DNA of 64,000 nt from CAIXSC01 sp046349915 (GCA_046349915.1 JAXMBL010000004.1:682001-746000), one strand, 5' to 3'; counted from the first letter of the stretch, positions 9,378 to 19,482 are shown. The notes: generated by a model from the letters alone, not told the origin. Numbers and translations: made by a program.

Positions 9378-11884
9378 ACGGTGATCTTCGAGCACAGCGT
9401 TGGTTCGCATCCAGGCGTGTGGCAAAGTTAAGACTCATCTTGTTGACGATGGTGCTGGGGTCGATGGCCGCGACTGCCCCAGCGGCCATGCTCATGCATA
9501 TCGGCGCCACTCGACCGCGAGTTGCCCAGCGAGGGCAGACGGTTGAAGTGACGATCCAGGGCATGTGCCTCAAGCAGGCTCAACAGATCATTTTCTATAA
9601 GCCTGGAATTCGTGCGATCAGCATCGAGCCCTTGCCCGATTTGGCTCAACCCATTGGACTGGCTCACGGGGGACGAATTCAGGAGCAGATTCGTTGTCGC
9701 TTCGAGATTGCGCACGACTGTGTGCCAGGGGAACATCCGTTCCGCATTCGCACCTCGACGGAGATCACATCGCTCGGGACTTTTCATGTCTCGCCCTTCG
9801 TGGTCATTGATGAAGAGGAGAAGGGCTACAACACCAACGACACATTGGCGACCGCGTTACTCGTCGAGCCAAATGTGACGGTGCGCGGGAAGATGGGGCC
9901 GAGTGGCCGTGGAGACTTGGACATTTACAAAGTACCCGTCGTCGCGGGACAGCGGTTGGCGGTCGAAGTCGATTCGGTGCGCATCGCGGATGTGCACTAC
10001 GGTGACTCAGAGTACGACTTGGCGGTTCGCATCCTGGATGACCAAGGTCGAGAAATCGCGGCGAACGACGATAACTCGCTCCATTTGCAAGATCCGGTAG
10101 TAGCCGCGCGAATGCCTCGCGATGGCTTCGCGTTTGTTGAGGTGCGACGATCACTCTTCGTTCCCAGTGATCGAGATTACTCAGTTCACATCGGCGTCAA
10201 CCGTCGACCTTGGGTAGCGTGGCCGCCTGGCGGGCAGTCTGGGACGTCTCAAGTTTTTGAGATGCTTGGCGACCCACTGGGCGTCTACAGCGAGACACTG
10301 AGCGTGCCGAAGGAGCGAGGGACGTTCGAACATTTTGGTGAAGCGCCGTCGCCGTTGCTGATTCGATCCAGCCCTTATCCCAATGTCCTGGAGGAGACTT
10401 CCGTGGCCGCGACCGTGGTGGCGAAACTCCCCGCCGCACTTAACGGCCGCATCGACCAACGCGGCGACGCCGATGCGTTTCGAGTCTCCGTTCGTCAGGG
10501 AGATCGATTGCGAGTGCGAGTTTATGCGGCGGCGCTGGGTTCGCCCATCGACCCGAAACTACGCATCCGATCGGTGGAATCGTCCGCCGATTCGGGACCG
10601 TTTGAACTCGAAGCAGATGACTGTCGTCTGCCAGACCGCGATATCTTCGGAACATCCTTCCGTAGCGGCGGAGGACTGAAAGATATCCTCGATCCTTCGG
10701 TCATTTGGGAACCGAAGAAGGAAGGCGATTACTTCATCGAGGTTGAAGATACGACTGGTTCGTCGGGCCCCATGGCCATTTATCGAATTGAAGTGGAGCC
10801 CGCGCCCGACTCCGTCTATCCTCTGTTGGCCAGCACTGCGTTCGATTGGGAAGAGTGCATTCGAACGAGCGGCTTGGTTGTGCCTCAAGGAAACCGCTGG
10901 ACGGTGAATGTGAGTTTGCCTCAAGGCCAAGGTAGCCAGTACCAGGGTGAGTTGGAACTGGTCGCTCATGGTTTGCCCGAGGGAGTGCGCCTGCTGTCCA
11001 ATCGAGTGCCAACGGGACGAACTCTGTGGCCCATTCAGTTTGAAGCCGCGGCAAGCGTCGGTCTCGGCAGCACTCTCATCACGCTCGAAGCACGCCCCTT
11101 GGAGAGGGCGAAGGCCTTGGAGAGTTACTGTTTCCAGGCGATTCCCTTTATCAATCACTCGGGCGGCGACGCCTGGCGAACCGTCAAGCTGAATCAGTTC
11201 ATCGTTTCGGTCACGGAGGCGGCGTCCTTCGCGATCGAGATGCCCACTCCACCCGCGGCACTCGTCCGCGGCGGTGAATTGGCAATTCCCTTCAAAGTCA
11301 AACGGCGGCCTGGATTCAACGAACCAATCGAGTTTCAATGCGATTGGATTCCGCCTGGGGTGGGCGTTCCGCCGACAGCCATCATCGCGGGTGGCGAGAG
11401 TACCGGAGTATTGCGAGTGACCGCGGATGTGAACGCTCCGTTGGGAAAGACGCCGTTGGTGATCACCGCCAGCACGATGCGCGAGGACTTGGATGCTTAT
11501 CTAGGCACCGGCCGAGTACGCGTATCGTCTGAGGTAGTTGATCTGAACATCGCGGAGCCGTATGTGGAATTGGCGAGCGCGGCCGAGGCAATTCGCCGTG
11601 GCACTCGCAAGCAGTTCGTCTGGAACGTGACGCATAAGAGCCCGTTTGAGGGGGCTGCGACGGTGCGCTTGATCGGATTGCCTAAAGGTGTGAATCTGGT
11701 TGAGCCACTGCCCACGCTGACTCGCGAGTCCAAAGAGATTGCCTTCACCTTGGAAGCGACGAACGAAGCACTACTTGGCAGCGTCCGTGGCATCGCTTGT
11801 GAAGTGACGCTCAAGACGGCCGGGCAAGAAATTCGGCAACGCACCGGCAATGGCACGTTACGCATTGATCCCGTCTTGGAGTGA
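9374..11884 (+). CDS. Large exported protein with pre-peptidase C-terminal (PPC)-like domains
   Basis: An 836-residue protein starting at a GTG that overlaps the DUF1501 stop. A hydrophobic segment (about residues 18-40, LRLILLTMVLGSMAATAPAAML) is a signal peptide or anchor. Around residues 150-260 it shows the PPC/bacterial pre-peptidase pattern NDTLATALLVEPNVTVRGKM followed by GDLDIYKVPVVAGQRLAVEV; a second copy lies near 350-480 (NGRIDQRGDADAFRVSVRQGDRL). The C-terminal half is a series of Ig/NEAT-like beta domains without catalytic motifs. In planctomycetes such proteins usually sit beside DUF1501 and DUF1549/1553 genes, as here, and are probably extracytoplasmic partners of that set. Exact function unknown. 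Confidence 0.82.
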   Translation: MNGDLRAQRWFASRRVAKLRLILLTMVLGSMAATAPAAMLMHIGATRPRVAQRGQTVEVTIQGMCLKQAQQIIFYKPGIRAISIEPLPDLAQPIGLAHGGRIQEQIRCRFEIAHDCVPGEHPFRIRTSTEITSLGTFHVSPFVVIDEEEKGYNTNDTLATALLVEPNVTVRGKMGPSGRGDLDIYKVPVVAGQRLAVEVDSVRIADVHYGDSEYDLAVRILDDQGREIAANDDNSLHLQDPVVAARMPRDGFAFVEVRRSLFVPSDRDYSVHIGVNRRPWVAWPPGGQSGTSQVFEMLGDPLGVYSETLSVPKERGTFEHFGEAPSPLLIRSSPYPNVLEETSVAATVVAKLPAALNGRIDQRGDADAFRVSVRQGDRLRVRVYAAALGSPIDPKLRIRSVESSADSGPFELEADDCRLPDRDIFGTSFRSGGGLKDILDPSVIWEPKKEGDYFIEVEDTTGSSGPMAIYRIEVEPAPDSVYPLLASTAFDWEECIRTSGLVVPQGNRWTVNVSLPQGQGSQYQGELELVAHGLPEGVRLLSNRVPTGRTLWPIQFEAAASVGLGSTLITLEARPLERAKALESYCFQAIPFINHSGGDAWRTVKLNQFIVSVTEAASFAIEMPTPPAALVRGGELAIPFKVKRRPGFNEPIEFQCDWIPPGVGVPPTAIIAGGESTGVLRVTADVNAPLGKTPLVITASTMREDLDAYLGTGRVRVSSEVVDLNIAEPYVELASAAEAIRRGTRKQFVWNVTHKSPFEGAATVRLIGLPKGVNLVEPLPTLTRESKEIAFTLEATNEALLGSVRGIACEVTLKTAGQEIRQRTGNGTLRIDPVLE

Positions 11885-11953
11885 GTGGAGTCACGACTCG
11901 ACTTGCCAGAGTCGTCTGTGATCCTTTCGGGACAGAACCAGAGAGTGTTGCTC

Positions 11954-14191
11954 ATGACAGTCGCTCACAGTGAACGAACCCGCTCAAGTTCTCACATTTG
12001 CAAAGCGATCACGGTGATATTCTTGATGCTCGCTTCGGCACGCGCAGAGGAGACGCCAAGTTTCCGTCGCGAAGTCATGCCGATTCTGTTTCGAGCAGGT
12101 TGTAATGCAGGCACATGCCACGGATCGGCTCGGGGCAAAGATGGCTTCATGCTCTCGCTGTTCGGGTACGACGCGAAGGGAGATTATGAACGCATCGTTC
12201 AGCAAATACCCGGCAGGCGGATCAATACCGCGGTTCCCGAACAAAGCCTCTTGCTCCTGAAAGCGACAGGTAAAGTGCCGCACTCGGGTGGAAAACTGTT
12301 TCCTGTCGATAGCGAATACTATCTAACCCTATTGAAGTGGATCGAGGCCAGCGCGCCCGATGACGCTGGGGAAGTGGCGGCGACAGTGGCGGTCGAGCTG
12401 TCTGTCTCGCAACTTCAACTAGAACGTGTCGGCGAGACGACGTCGCTGAAAGTGACCGCCAAGGCGAGCGACGGCACGACTCGCGACGTCACGCGACTCG
12501 CGCGGTTCTTCTCCAACAACGAAAGTGTCGCCAAGATCGACTCGCTGGGAAACGTCACGGCTACCGGCCCCGGCGACACGCATGTGTTCGCTCGCTTCAG
12601 TCGCTTTACCGTGGGTGTGGAAGTGATTGTCCTACCGCTGTCGCAGGACTTTGCATGGCCCAATCCGCCCACGACGAACTACATTGATGTCTTGGTCTTT
12701 GATCGCCTGAGGAAACTGAGGATTGCACCTTCCGAGTTATGCGATGACGAGACGTTTCTGCGCAGAGTGACGTTGGATCTCGTGGCTCGACCTCCCACGG
12801 TCGCCGAGTATCGCGAGTTCATGGCCGATACGCGCGCTGATAAACGATCGCGCAAGATTGACAGTCTGTTGGCCAGCGATGGATTCTCGGACTACTGGAC
12901 GACGCTGTGGGCCGAGCAGTTGCGCGTGATGGGCGGCAATTACGCGCCCGACGCCACCGATGTCAAAGCGGCCGATACGTTTTACCGCTGGATCAACACG
13001 CAGATGCGAAATCGGCGTCCGTTGAATGAGTTCATCGCGGAGATGGTCGATTCGTCGGGCAGCAATCTGACCAACGGTCCCGTGAACCTCTACACGATGC
13101 TGGTGCACAAGCCTCAGTTCGATCCCAAAGCGTTCGCGGCGGATTTTTCGCAGTTGTTCCTGGGAGTACAGATTCAGTGTGCGGAATGCCACAACCACCC
13201 GTTCGATCGTTGGACGCAGGATGACTACTATGGGTTTGTCAGCTTCTTCACAGGCATGCGACGCAAGCCTGGGGTCGAACCGCGAGAACGGCGCATTTAC
13301 TACGACGTAGCCGCGCCACCCGCTCGGCATGTCGTCGATGGCCGACCGATGCCCGCCACTGTCTTAGGAGGAACTCCAGCGAACGTGGCCGCAGGCGACC
13401 CTCGACCCGTCTTGGCTCAATGGTTGACTTCGCCCGAAAACGAGTTGTTTCGGCGCAACTTGGCGAATCGCATTTGGGCTCAACTGCTCGGTCGCGGGAT
13501 CATCGAGCCCGTGGATGATGTGCGGGCGAGCAATCCGCCCGTGAATGGTCCGCTGCTGGATGCGCTCTCGAAGCGACTGGTCGACGTGAAATTCGACCTG
13601 CGAACTCTTGTCAGTGATATCTGCAACTCACGTGTCTATCAATTGAGCGTCGAACCCAACGCAACGAACCAGCAAGATAATCGACAGTTCTCACATGCTC
13701 ACCTGCGTAAGCTACGAGCCGATGTGCTCTTGGACTCGGTCACGGTGGCGACCGGCGCTCCACGCAGATTCGATGGTTTCCCCGAGGGAACTCTGGCGAT
13801 TCAGTACTATCCACGATTGGCGGGCGCGACCGAGGGGCCGCAGTTTGGCGACCTGTTTTTCTCGACGTTTGGTCGATCGAGTCGCGCCACGATCTGTGCC
13901 TGCGAGACGAAACGCGAGCCAACACTGTCGCAGACGTTGCATCTCGCCGTCGGTGATACGGTCCGTGATCGATTAAGTGCTTCCGGAGAATGGAAGAAGC
14001 TGATCGAGCGATCGGCGACGCCCGAGCAGATTTTGGAAGAGCTGTTCATTCGCGCTCTCGGCCGTCGACCCACCACCGAGGAGCAGACATCGCTGATCGA
14101 ACTTGTCGGTGACAAGTCGAAGGATGCGGCAACCTACGAGGATATCTTTTGGAGTTTACTAAACTCGACGGAATTCTCGTTCAACCACTGA
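11954..14191 (+). CDS. Planctomycete cytochrome-type protein with Big_2, DUF1549 and DUF1553 domains
   Basis: A 745-residue exported protein. The start at 11954 puts a signal peptide (ICKAITVIFLMLASARA) at the N-terminus; a GTG at 11885 would add 23 non-hydrophobic residues. Residues 40-60 hold GCNAGTCHGSARG, a CX4CH motif typical of this family rather than a classic CxxCH heme site. Residues about 145-225 form a bacterial Ig-like (Big_2) domain (LKVTAKASDGTTRDVT, VAKIDSLGNVTATGPGDT). DUF1549 follows (DETFLRRVTLDLVARPPT), with CAECHNHPFDRW inside it, then DUF1553 (PENELFRRNLANRIWAQLLG, CETKREPTLSQTLHL). Role is unproven; redox or surface-glycan roles have been proposed for the family. Confidence 0.9.
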   Translation: MTVAHSERTRSSSHICKAITVIFLMLASARAEETPSFRREVMPILFRAGCNAGTCHGSARGKDGFMLSLFGYDAKGDYERIVQQIPGRRINTAVPEQSLLLLKATGKVPHSGGKLFPVDSEYYLTLLKWIEASAPDDAGEVAATVAVELSVSQLQLERVGETTSLKVTAKASDGTTRDVTRLARFFSNNESVAKIDSLGNVTATGPGDTHVFARFSRFTVGVEVIVLPLSQDFAWPNPPTTNYIDVLVFDRLRKLRIAPSELCDDETFLRRVTLDLVARPPTVAEYREFMADTRADKRSRKIDSLLASDGFSDYWTTLWAEQLRVMGGNYAPDATDVKAADTFYRWINTQMRNRRPLNEFIAEMVDSSGSNLTNGPVNLYTMLVHKPQFDPKAFAADFSQLFLGVQIQCAECHNHPFDRWTQDDYYGFVSFFTGMRRKPGVEPRERRIYYDVAAPPARHVVDGRPMPATVLGGTPANVAAGDPRPVLAQWLTSPENELFRRNLANRIWAQLLGRGIIEPVDDVRASNPPVNGPLLDALSKRLVDVKFDLRTLVSDICNSRVYQLSVEPNATNQQDNRQFSHAHLRKLRADVLLDSVTVATGAPRRFDGFPEGTLAIQYYPRLAGATEGPQFGDLFFSTFGRSSRATICACETKREPTLSQTLHLAVGDTVRDRLSASGEWKKLIERSATPEQILEELFIRALGRRPTTEEQTSLIELVGDKSKDAATYEDIFWSLLNSTEFSFNH

Positions 14192-14205
14192 GTCGTCTTG
14201 CTGGA

Positions 14206-15672
14206 ATGCCTGTCATGTCTCGTTTGCATCTCAATCGAACGACAATCTTTGGCGTCATTCAGGCGTGCGCCCACGGAATCGTGTTGGCCCTTGGGGGAAT
14301 GGCGTTCCCGCAGGCGACGGTCCTGGCTCAGGAAGCGAAGCCGGTAACGTTCGACGAGCATGTGTCGGCCATCTTCAAACGCCACTGCTGGCAATGCCAT
14401 GGAGATGGAAAGCAAGAAGCAGGACTGAACTTATCGACCTATGCGAACACTCTGAAGGGAGGCAGCGGCGGCGCGGTAGTTGCCTCTGGGCGGTCGACCG
14501 CAAGTCGACTCTGGCTGGCTGTGTCTGCTCCAGATCCCGCCGAACGGATGCCTCCCGAGAATGATCCACTACCCAACGACCAACTCGCATTGATCAAGGC
14601 CTGGATAGATGGCGGACTACGACAGAATGCGGGAAGCGCGGCCTTGCCTACTCGCACGTTGAGTTTCACGCCCTCGACGCCCGCTCGCAATAACGGACCG
14701 CCGGCGATGCCGGTGAATCTGCCGCCCGTCGCGCCCGCGAAAACAGCTCGCCCTTTTCCAGTGCTTGCGTTGGCGGCCAGCTCTCGCGGACCGCTCATCG
14801 CGGCGTCAGGTTACGAGCAAGTTGAGTTGAGAAATGCGAACACGCAGCAGTTACTCGGCGGGCTCTCGTTCCCGGAGGGTGAGCCGCAAGTCCTGCGATT
14901 CAGTCCTTCGGGCTCCGTCTTGCTGGCAGCCGGTGGTCGACCTGCTCAAAGCGGCGCCGCAGTATTGTTTGACGTCAGAAATGGTGCTCGCTTGGCCGAG
15001 ATGGGCGACGAGAGCGATGCGGTGCTCGCCGCCGATATCTCCACGGACGAACGATTCGTCGCTCTGGGAGGTTCGGGACGTGTAGTTAAGGTGTTCTCGA
15101 CTGTCGATGGCATGCTGAAGCATACGCTCGTCAAACACACTGACTGGATCACGGCCATTGCGTTCAGTCCGGATGGAAAACTACTCGCGACCGCGGATCG
15201 CGTGGGGAATATTCACCTTTGGGATGCCGCCAGTGGTGGAGTTGTCTTGCCTCTCGCGGAACACAAAGACTCGGTGCGAGCGCTTTCGTGGCGGTCGGAT
15301 AGTCAGATTCTGGCATCGTGCGGCGAGGATGGCCAAGTCGTTTGGTGGGAAGTGGTCAAGGGGTGGCCTTCCGTCTCTAAGCCAGATGCCCATCCACCTC
15401 AGCGGCCGCCCGGCTCGTTTGGGCGAATTGCCAACGGAGTCCTCGACGCCTCCTTTGGAGCCAGCGGAGAGCTGGCAACCTGCGGTCGTGATGAGAGCGT
15501 GCGAGTCTGGTCGCCGGATGGTTCGTTGATGAAGACGTTTGAATTGCCGAAGGAGGATACTCAAGGGCAACGTCGCAAGACGTTTCCCCTACGCGTCGTG
15601 ATCACTTCCGACGGCAATCGAGTGATTGCTGGTGATTCCGCGGGTAAGCTGCACAGTTGGCAGATCAAGTAA
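14206..15672 (+). CDS. Exported cytochrome-C-type and WD40 repeat protein
   Basis: A 488-residue protein. It begins with a signal peptide region (AHGIVLALGGMAFPQATVLAQ), followed by the planctomycete cytochrome-C domain: FDEHVSAIFKRHCWQCHGDGKQEAG with CxxCH, then RMPPENDPLPNDQLALIKAWIDGGL. Residues about 185-488 form WD40 beta-propeller blades; the clearest are HTDWITAIAFSPDGKLLATADRVGNIHLWD and HKDSVRALSWRSDSQILASCGEDGQVVWWE. I chose the ATG at 14206, 14 bp after the previous stop; an upstream frame reaching 14149 would overlap the DUF1553 gene. The gene order DUF1501-PPC-DUF1549/1553-PSCyt-WD40 is a recurring planctomycete set of unknown biochemical role. Confidence 0.88.
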   Translation: MPVMSRLHLNRTTIFGVIQACAHGIVLALGGMAFPQATVLAQEAKPVTFDEHVSAIFKRHCWQCHGDGKQEAGLNLSTYANTLKGGSGGAVVASGRSTASRLWLAVSAPDPAERMPPENDPLPNDQLALIKAWIDGGLRQNAGSAALPTRTLSFTPSTPARNNGPPAMPVNLPPVAPAKTARPFPVLALAASSRGPLIAASGYEQVELRNANTQQLLGGLSFPEGEPQVLRFSPSGSVLLAAGGRPAQSGAAVLFDVRNGARLAEMGDESDAVLAADISTDERFVALGGSGRVVKVFSTVDGMLKHTLVKHTDWITAIAFSPDGKLLATADRVGNIHLWDAASGGVVLPLAEHKDSVRALSWRSDSQILASCGEDGQVVWWEVVKGWPSVSKPDAHPPQRPPGSFGRIANGVLDASFGASGELATCGRDESVRVWSPDGSLMKTFELPKEDTQGQRRKTFPLRVVITSDGNRVIAGDSAGKLHSWQIK

Positions 15673-15717
15673 CTGGGATTTGTCAGACGGATCATTCTTG
15701 CGTTAAGGAGTAACGCA

Positions 15718-17895
15718 GTGGTACGAAAATCTGAACTTGGGCGATGCGGTAGGTCGCAAGGCAAGACGTACTGTATCGGCGTGACGGCGTTTGGTCACTT
15801 AGCTCGCCTCGTTGCAATATCGGCATGCGCTTTGATTGCGTGGGAAACACAACCGCTGCGCGCCAGTGAGCCGCCAGCGGGATTTTCAGCCGACGAGTGG
15901 GCGTCTTGGGAGCAGCGTCGACAGACGGTCGTCGATCGCTATCGTGAATTGACAGGCAGCGCAGGAGGTCACGCATCGTCGGAATACAAGCGAGCCAGCG
16001 AGAACGATGAAGCGAAGCGACGAGCCAACGATTATCTCGCGGACGCCGAGATCTTTCTGAAAGGCGTCGACTGGGCCATCGAGTTCGATAAGAAGTTTGA
16101 GGTCAAGGATGTGTCGCTGCTCACAAAGGCGGTGGGACGAGCCAACGAGCGACTCGAGTTGCTCAATCAAAGTCGCATGTCTCCGCCGTGGGCGAGCAAG
16201 AAGGGAAAGCTGATCCGCGGATACGCGTCGCAAATCGATGGCTCAACGCAACCCTACGGTTTGATTGTCCCCGTTGGCTACGACGGTTCTCGCGCCTGGC
16301 GATTGGATGTGGTCTTGCACGGAAGCACTCGACCTGTCGGCATGAGCGAACTGCGATTCATGGATCGATGGGACGCTGGCGACACGTTGGCAACCAACGA
16401 GCGTGCTCCGGATGTCGATTACTTCGAGTTGCATCCGCTGGGGCGAGTGGAGAATGGTTATCGTTGGGCGGGCGAAACCGATGTGTTCGAAGCGATCGAG
16501 GCTGTTTGTCGGCAGTATCGAATTGATCGCGACCGAATCGTGTTGCGGGGCATGTCGATGGGGGCCTCGGGCACTTGGCACCTGGGACTGAAAAATCCCG
16601 ATCGCTTTGTGGCCTTGGGACCCTATTGCGGTTATGTCGACACTCATCGGTTTTCGGAGACGCCGCTGCCGAATTTTGTGCGAGTGGGGCCTCTCCCGCC
16701 GGTGCAGGAGGCGATGCTGCATCTCTTGGATTCGGTGGACTACGCTGCGAATGCAGGCATCACGCCCGCGATTGCGTGTATGGGAGAGAAAGATGTCTTC
16801 TTCGATGCTCATGTGATTATGGGAAAGGCGATGGAGCGCGAGGGGCTCACGATGGTGAACTTGATCTCGCCCGGCACCGGCCATGTGGTTGATCCCAAGA
16901 CGCATGCCGAGCAAATGCGACGCATTGACGAATACGCTCGCGCGGGACTAAATCGGGCGCCCAAGTCGCTTCGCTTCGTCACTTGGTCTTTAAGGTATGG
17001 TCGTTGTCACTGGTTGAGATTGCTGAAGTTACAACGCCACTATGAACGAACGGAGTTCTCGGCTCGGCTGGATGACGAGGGAACGTTGCGGATCGACGAG
17101 TCTCGCAACGTGGTGCAGTTTGCGATCGATCCGCCGATGCTTGCTGGCGATCGGCCACGTGTTGTGATGGCAGGTCGGGAACTGACTCTGCCGTCACGAA
17201 AGGAGACGGAAAGAAACAGGCCGTGGTGTTTCACGCGTGCTGGTGATCAATGGACGGTTGACGTGTCGCCCGTGGATGAATCCGCGGGAGGCGAGGCGAG
17301 GGGAAAACGGCCCGGACTACAGGGGCCTATCGACGACGCCTTTACGAGTCGCTTTGTCTGCGTACGTGGCACTGGAACTCCTTGGAATCCCATGGCCGCT
17401 GCTGCCGCCGAAGCGTCGCTACGGCGGTTCGCTTACGAGTGGCGGCGGTACTTTCGTGGCCAGTTGCCCGTGGTGAACGATACCGAAGTGGATGCGGCCA
17501 TGATGGCGTCCGCCAATCTGATTCTCTTTGGCGACCCAGGAAGTAATCGTTGGATTCGCGAGGCCTTGCCGAAGCTCCCGATTCGTTGGGATCGCGAGAC
17601 GCTTCAGGTCGCCGGCCAACAGTACTCGGCGGCGAACCACCTGCCTGCGCTGATCGTTCCGGGGCCGATTGCCGGTTCGCAGCATCGTTACTGGGTGCTG
17701 AATAGCGGTCATTCGTTTCACGAGTCGGAATTGTCGAGTTTGAACTATTTGCTCTATCCGCGCTTGGGCGATTGGAGCGTACTCAAGGTAGGCACGCCTC
17801 TTGCGTCGGCGAAGTCGCCTTCGGACGCAGTGGTCGAAGAAGTCGTCGACTTTGGACTGGCGGACGAACAATGGCAGCCTCAACGTAATCGATGA
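15718..17895 (+). CDS. Exported alpha/beta-hydrolase (prolyl-oligopeptidase-type esterase)
   Basis: A 725-residue protein with a GTG start 8 bp after TAAGGAG. An N-terminal hydrophobic stretch (ARLVAISACALIAWETQPLRA) is a signal peptide preceded by a long leader. A helical region (about 60-165) precedes an alpha/beta-hydrolase core. In the core the nucleophile elbow is GMSMGASG (GxSxG, about residue 283) and the probable catalytic His lies in GTGHVVDPKTH. The spacing resembles S9-type peptidases and feruloyl-esterase-like enzymes. The C-terminal 300 residues are an additional domain without clear motif. It lies 45 bp after the WD40 gene and may process an ester or peptide substrate for the same pathway; the substrate is not known. 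Confidence 0.82.
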   Translation: MVRKSELGRCGRSQGKTYCIGVTAFGHLARLVAISACALIAWETQPLRASEPPAGFSADEWASWEQRRQTVVDRYRELTGSAGGHASSEYKRASENDEAKRRANDYLADAEIFLKGVDWAIEFDKKFEVKDVSLLTKAVGRANERLELLNQSRMSPPWASKKGKLIRGYASQIDGSTQPYGLIVPVGYDGSRAWRLDVVLHGSTRPVGMSELRFMDRWDAGDTLATNERAPDVDYFELHPLGRVENGYRWAGETDVFEAIEAVCRQYRIDRDRIVLRGMSMGASGTWHLGLKNPDRFVALGPYCGYVDTHRFSETPLPNFVRVGPLPPVQEAMLHLLDSVDYAANAGITPAIACMGEKDVFFDAHVIMGKAMEREGLTMVNLISPGTGHVVDPKTHAEQMRRIDEYARAGLNRAPKSLRFVTWSLRYGRCHWLRLLKLQRHYERTEFSARLDDEGTLRIDESRNVVQFAIDPPMLAGDRPRVVMAGRELTLPSRKETERNRPWCFTRAGDQWTVDVSPVDESAGGEARGKRPGLQGPIDDAFTSRFVCVRGTGTPWNPMAAAAAEASLRRFAYEWRRYFRGQLPVVNDTEVDAAMMASANLILFGDPGSNRWIREALPKLPIRWDRETLQVAGQQYSAANHLPALIVPGPIAGSQHRYWVLNSGHSFHESELSSLNYLLYPRLGDWSVLKVGTPLASAKSPSDAVVEEVVDFGLADEQWQPQRNR

Positions 17896-17910
17896 CATGG
17901 ACGCCTCGTG

Positions 17911-18864
17911 ATGCCAATGAATGGACAAGTGGCAGGATGTCGCCAACTGCGACCTACGAATCTGTGGGGCAGCCTTCACTTCAGTTTCGCGGTCCTGTTG
18001 ACCACGTCGGCGGTGTTGTGCTCGCTTTCGGACTACCGAATCGTGTGGTTCGTCGGCCAGTTGTTGTTGGCGGCGGCGTTCTTGCTGTGGTTCGCGCTCC
18101 TGCATGAAGCGGGACATCAAACGCTGTTTCGATCTCGAGGAGCGAATTGGCTGGCTGGCCATGTGGCGGGATTTCTCGCGCTGATCCCCTACTCTTCCTG
18201 GCAGCCAATCCACAAACTGCATCATCGCTGGACAGGTTGGCAGGACCTCGATCCAACGACTTCAGTGCTGACTCCACGAACTCGACCTGCCATCCTGCGC
18301 TGGATTGTGAACGCCTGTTGGTTCTGCTGGATTCCGCTATTTGCGTTACTCTATCGGCTCGGGAATTACTGGAATCTTCCACGCTTGTGGAGGTTGTTTC
18401 CCGACCGAGCGACTCGGTCGAAGGTCTCCCTTTGCATTCTGGTCTATCTGGCACTGTATTTCTTGCTGACGTTCCTCTGCGGCCCAATGGATGTAGCAAA
18501 GACAGTTGGGCTAGCGTTACTACTGACCTTCGTCGCGCAAGATCTGCTCATTCTGAGTCAGCACACGCATATTCCGATGCCCATAAGCGGCGGTGAGAAA
18601 GTACGTCCTTGGACGGCGGAACAGCAGGAGGAGTACACCAGGTCGCTCGTGTTTCCTCGCTGGTTCGCTCAGTGGATCTTGGTCAATATAGACGCCCACG
18701 AACTCCATCATGCACACCCGCGAGTGCCGGGATACTACTTGTCCGAGTTATCGCGACCGACTCGCAACTCGATGCCCTGGTGGTTGTGGGTATGGCGCGC
18801 TCGTAGAATTCGCGGCGAAGTACTGTTGTTTCAGAATCGCGATCAGACAGGCTACCCCATCTGA
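17911..18864 (+). CDS. Membrane fatty acid desaturase family protein
   Basis: A 317-residue integral membrane di-iron enzyme. The three histidine boxes of the FA_desaturase family are all present: H65-E-A-G-H69, H101-K-L-H-H105, and HELHHAHP near residue 270. Four or more hydrophobic segments (for example FAVLLTTSAVLCSL and LLLAAAFLLWFALL) flank them. Family members introduce double bonds or hydroxyl/keto groups into acyl chains or carotenoids; substrate specificity cannot be read. Starts at 17908 (GTG), 17911 and 17917 are all possible and differ by three residues. It is the first gene of the lipid-type cluster: the next gene, a cytidylyltransferase-like enzyme, begins 33 bp after the stop. 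Confidence 0.9.
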   Translation: MPMNGQVAGCRQLRPTNLWGSLHFSFAVLLTTSAVLCSLSDYRIVWFVGQLLLAAAFLLWFALLHEAGHQTLFRSRGANWLAGHVAGFLALIPYSSWQPIHKLHHRWTGWQDLDPTTSVLTPRTRPAILRWIVNACWFCWIPLFALLYRLGNYWNLPRLWRLFPDRATRSKVSLCILVYLALYFLLTFLCGPMDVAKTVGLALLLTFVAQDLLILSQHTHIPMPISGGEKVRPWTAEQQEEYTRSLVFPRWFAQWILVNIDAHELHHAHPRVPGYYLSELSRPTRNSMPWWLWVWRARRIRGEVLLFQNRDQTGYPI

Positions 18865-18897
18865 CGATGGGAGGCGTGCTGAAGCCACGGAGTTGTG

Positions 18898-19482
18898 ATG
18901 CGCCCTGATCCGTATTTTTGCACGCTCTATTTACTGTTGGCGTTCACCGCCGCCGGAGTGATGCAGACGGTTTGGCTACGAAGCTCGTGGTCGCGGCGTT
19001 GGGCCAAGCCGCTGGATGGCGGAAAACTGTGGCGCGGCCGCAGGCTGTTTGGCGACCATAAGACCTGGACGGGGTTCGTCGTCATGATCCCGGCGACCGC
19101 GATGGCTTTCTGGGGTGTCGCTTGGGGATTTGGCGAATTGAGCGAGAGTGAGACGGGGCGATGGTGGGCCCTGGCATGGCATCAGTATTTTCTGCTCGGC
19201 GCATGGGCAGGATTGGGTTTCATGTTGGGCGAGCTACCCAACTCATTTCTGAAACGCCGCTACGATGTAGCCCCCGGACAGAAGCCGCGCGATCGGTGGC
19301 TTCAATATGTTGGCTTCATCGCGGATCAGGCCGACTCGGTGGTGGGCGCACTCTTGGCATTGATCTGTTTCGTCTCGGTTCCGTGGCAAACGTGGGTATT
19401 GCTGGTGGTTGCCGGGCCCGTGGTTCACTGGCTATTCAACGTCGTGTTGTGGCTTCTCGGCGTGAAGAAGAGGTCTGCCTGA
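18898..19482 (+). CDS. CDP-archaeol synthase-like (CarS/DUF46) cytidylyltransferase
   Basis: A 194-residue, five-segment membrane protein. The signature RRLFGDHKTWTGF near residues 48-60 matches the (L)FGDxKTWRG motif of the CarS/DUF46 family. Further downstream is LGELPNSFLKRRYDVAPGQ and a FIADQADSVVGAL segment, as expected for the CDP-alcohol-forming fold. CarS activates unsaturated archaetidic acid with CTP in archaea; bacterial homologues exist and their substrates are mostly unknown. The stop abuts the ATG of the next gene directly, so it is firmly co-translated with dikinase A. A CDP-diacylglycerol synthase (CdsA) role is the main alternative, but the motif fits CarS better. Confidence 0.82.
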   Translation: MRPDPYFCTLYLLLAFTAAGVMQTVWLRSSWSRRWAKPLDGGKLWRGRRLFGDHKTWTGFVVMIPATAMAFWGVAWGFGELSESETGRWWALAWHQYFLLGAWAGLGFMLGELPNSFLKRRYDVAPGQKPRDRWLQYVGFIADQADSVVGALLALICFVSVPWQTWVLLVVAGPVVHWLFNVVLWLLGVKKRSA

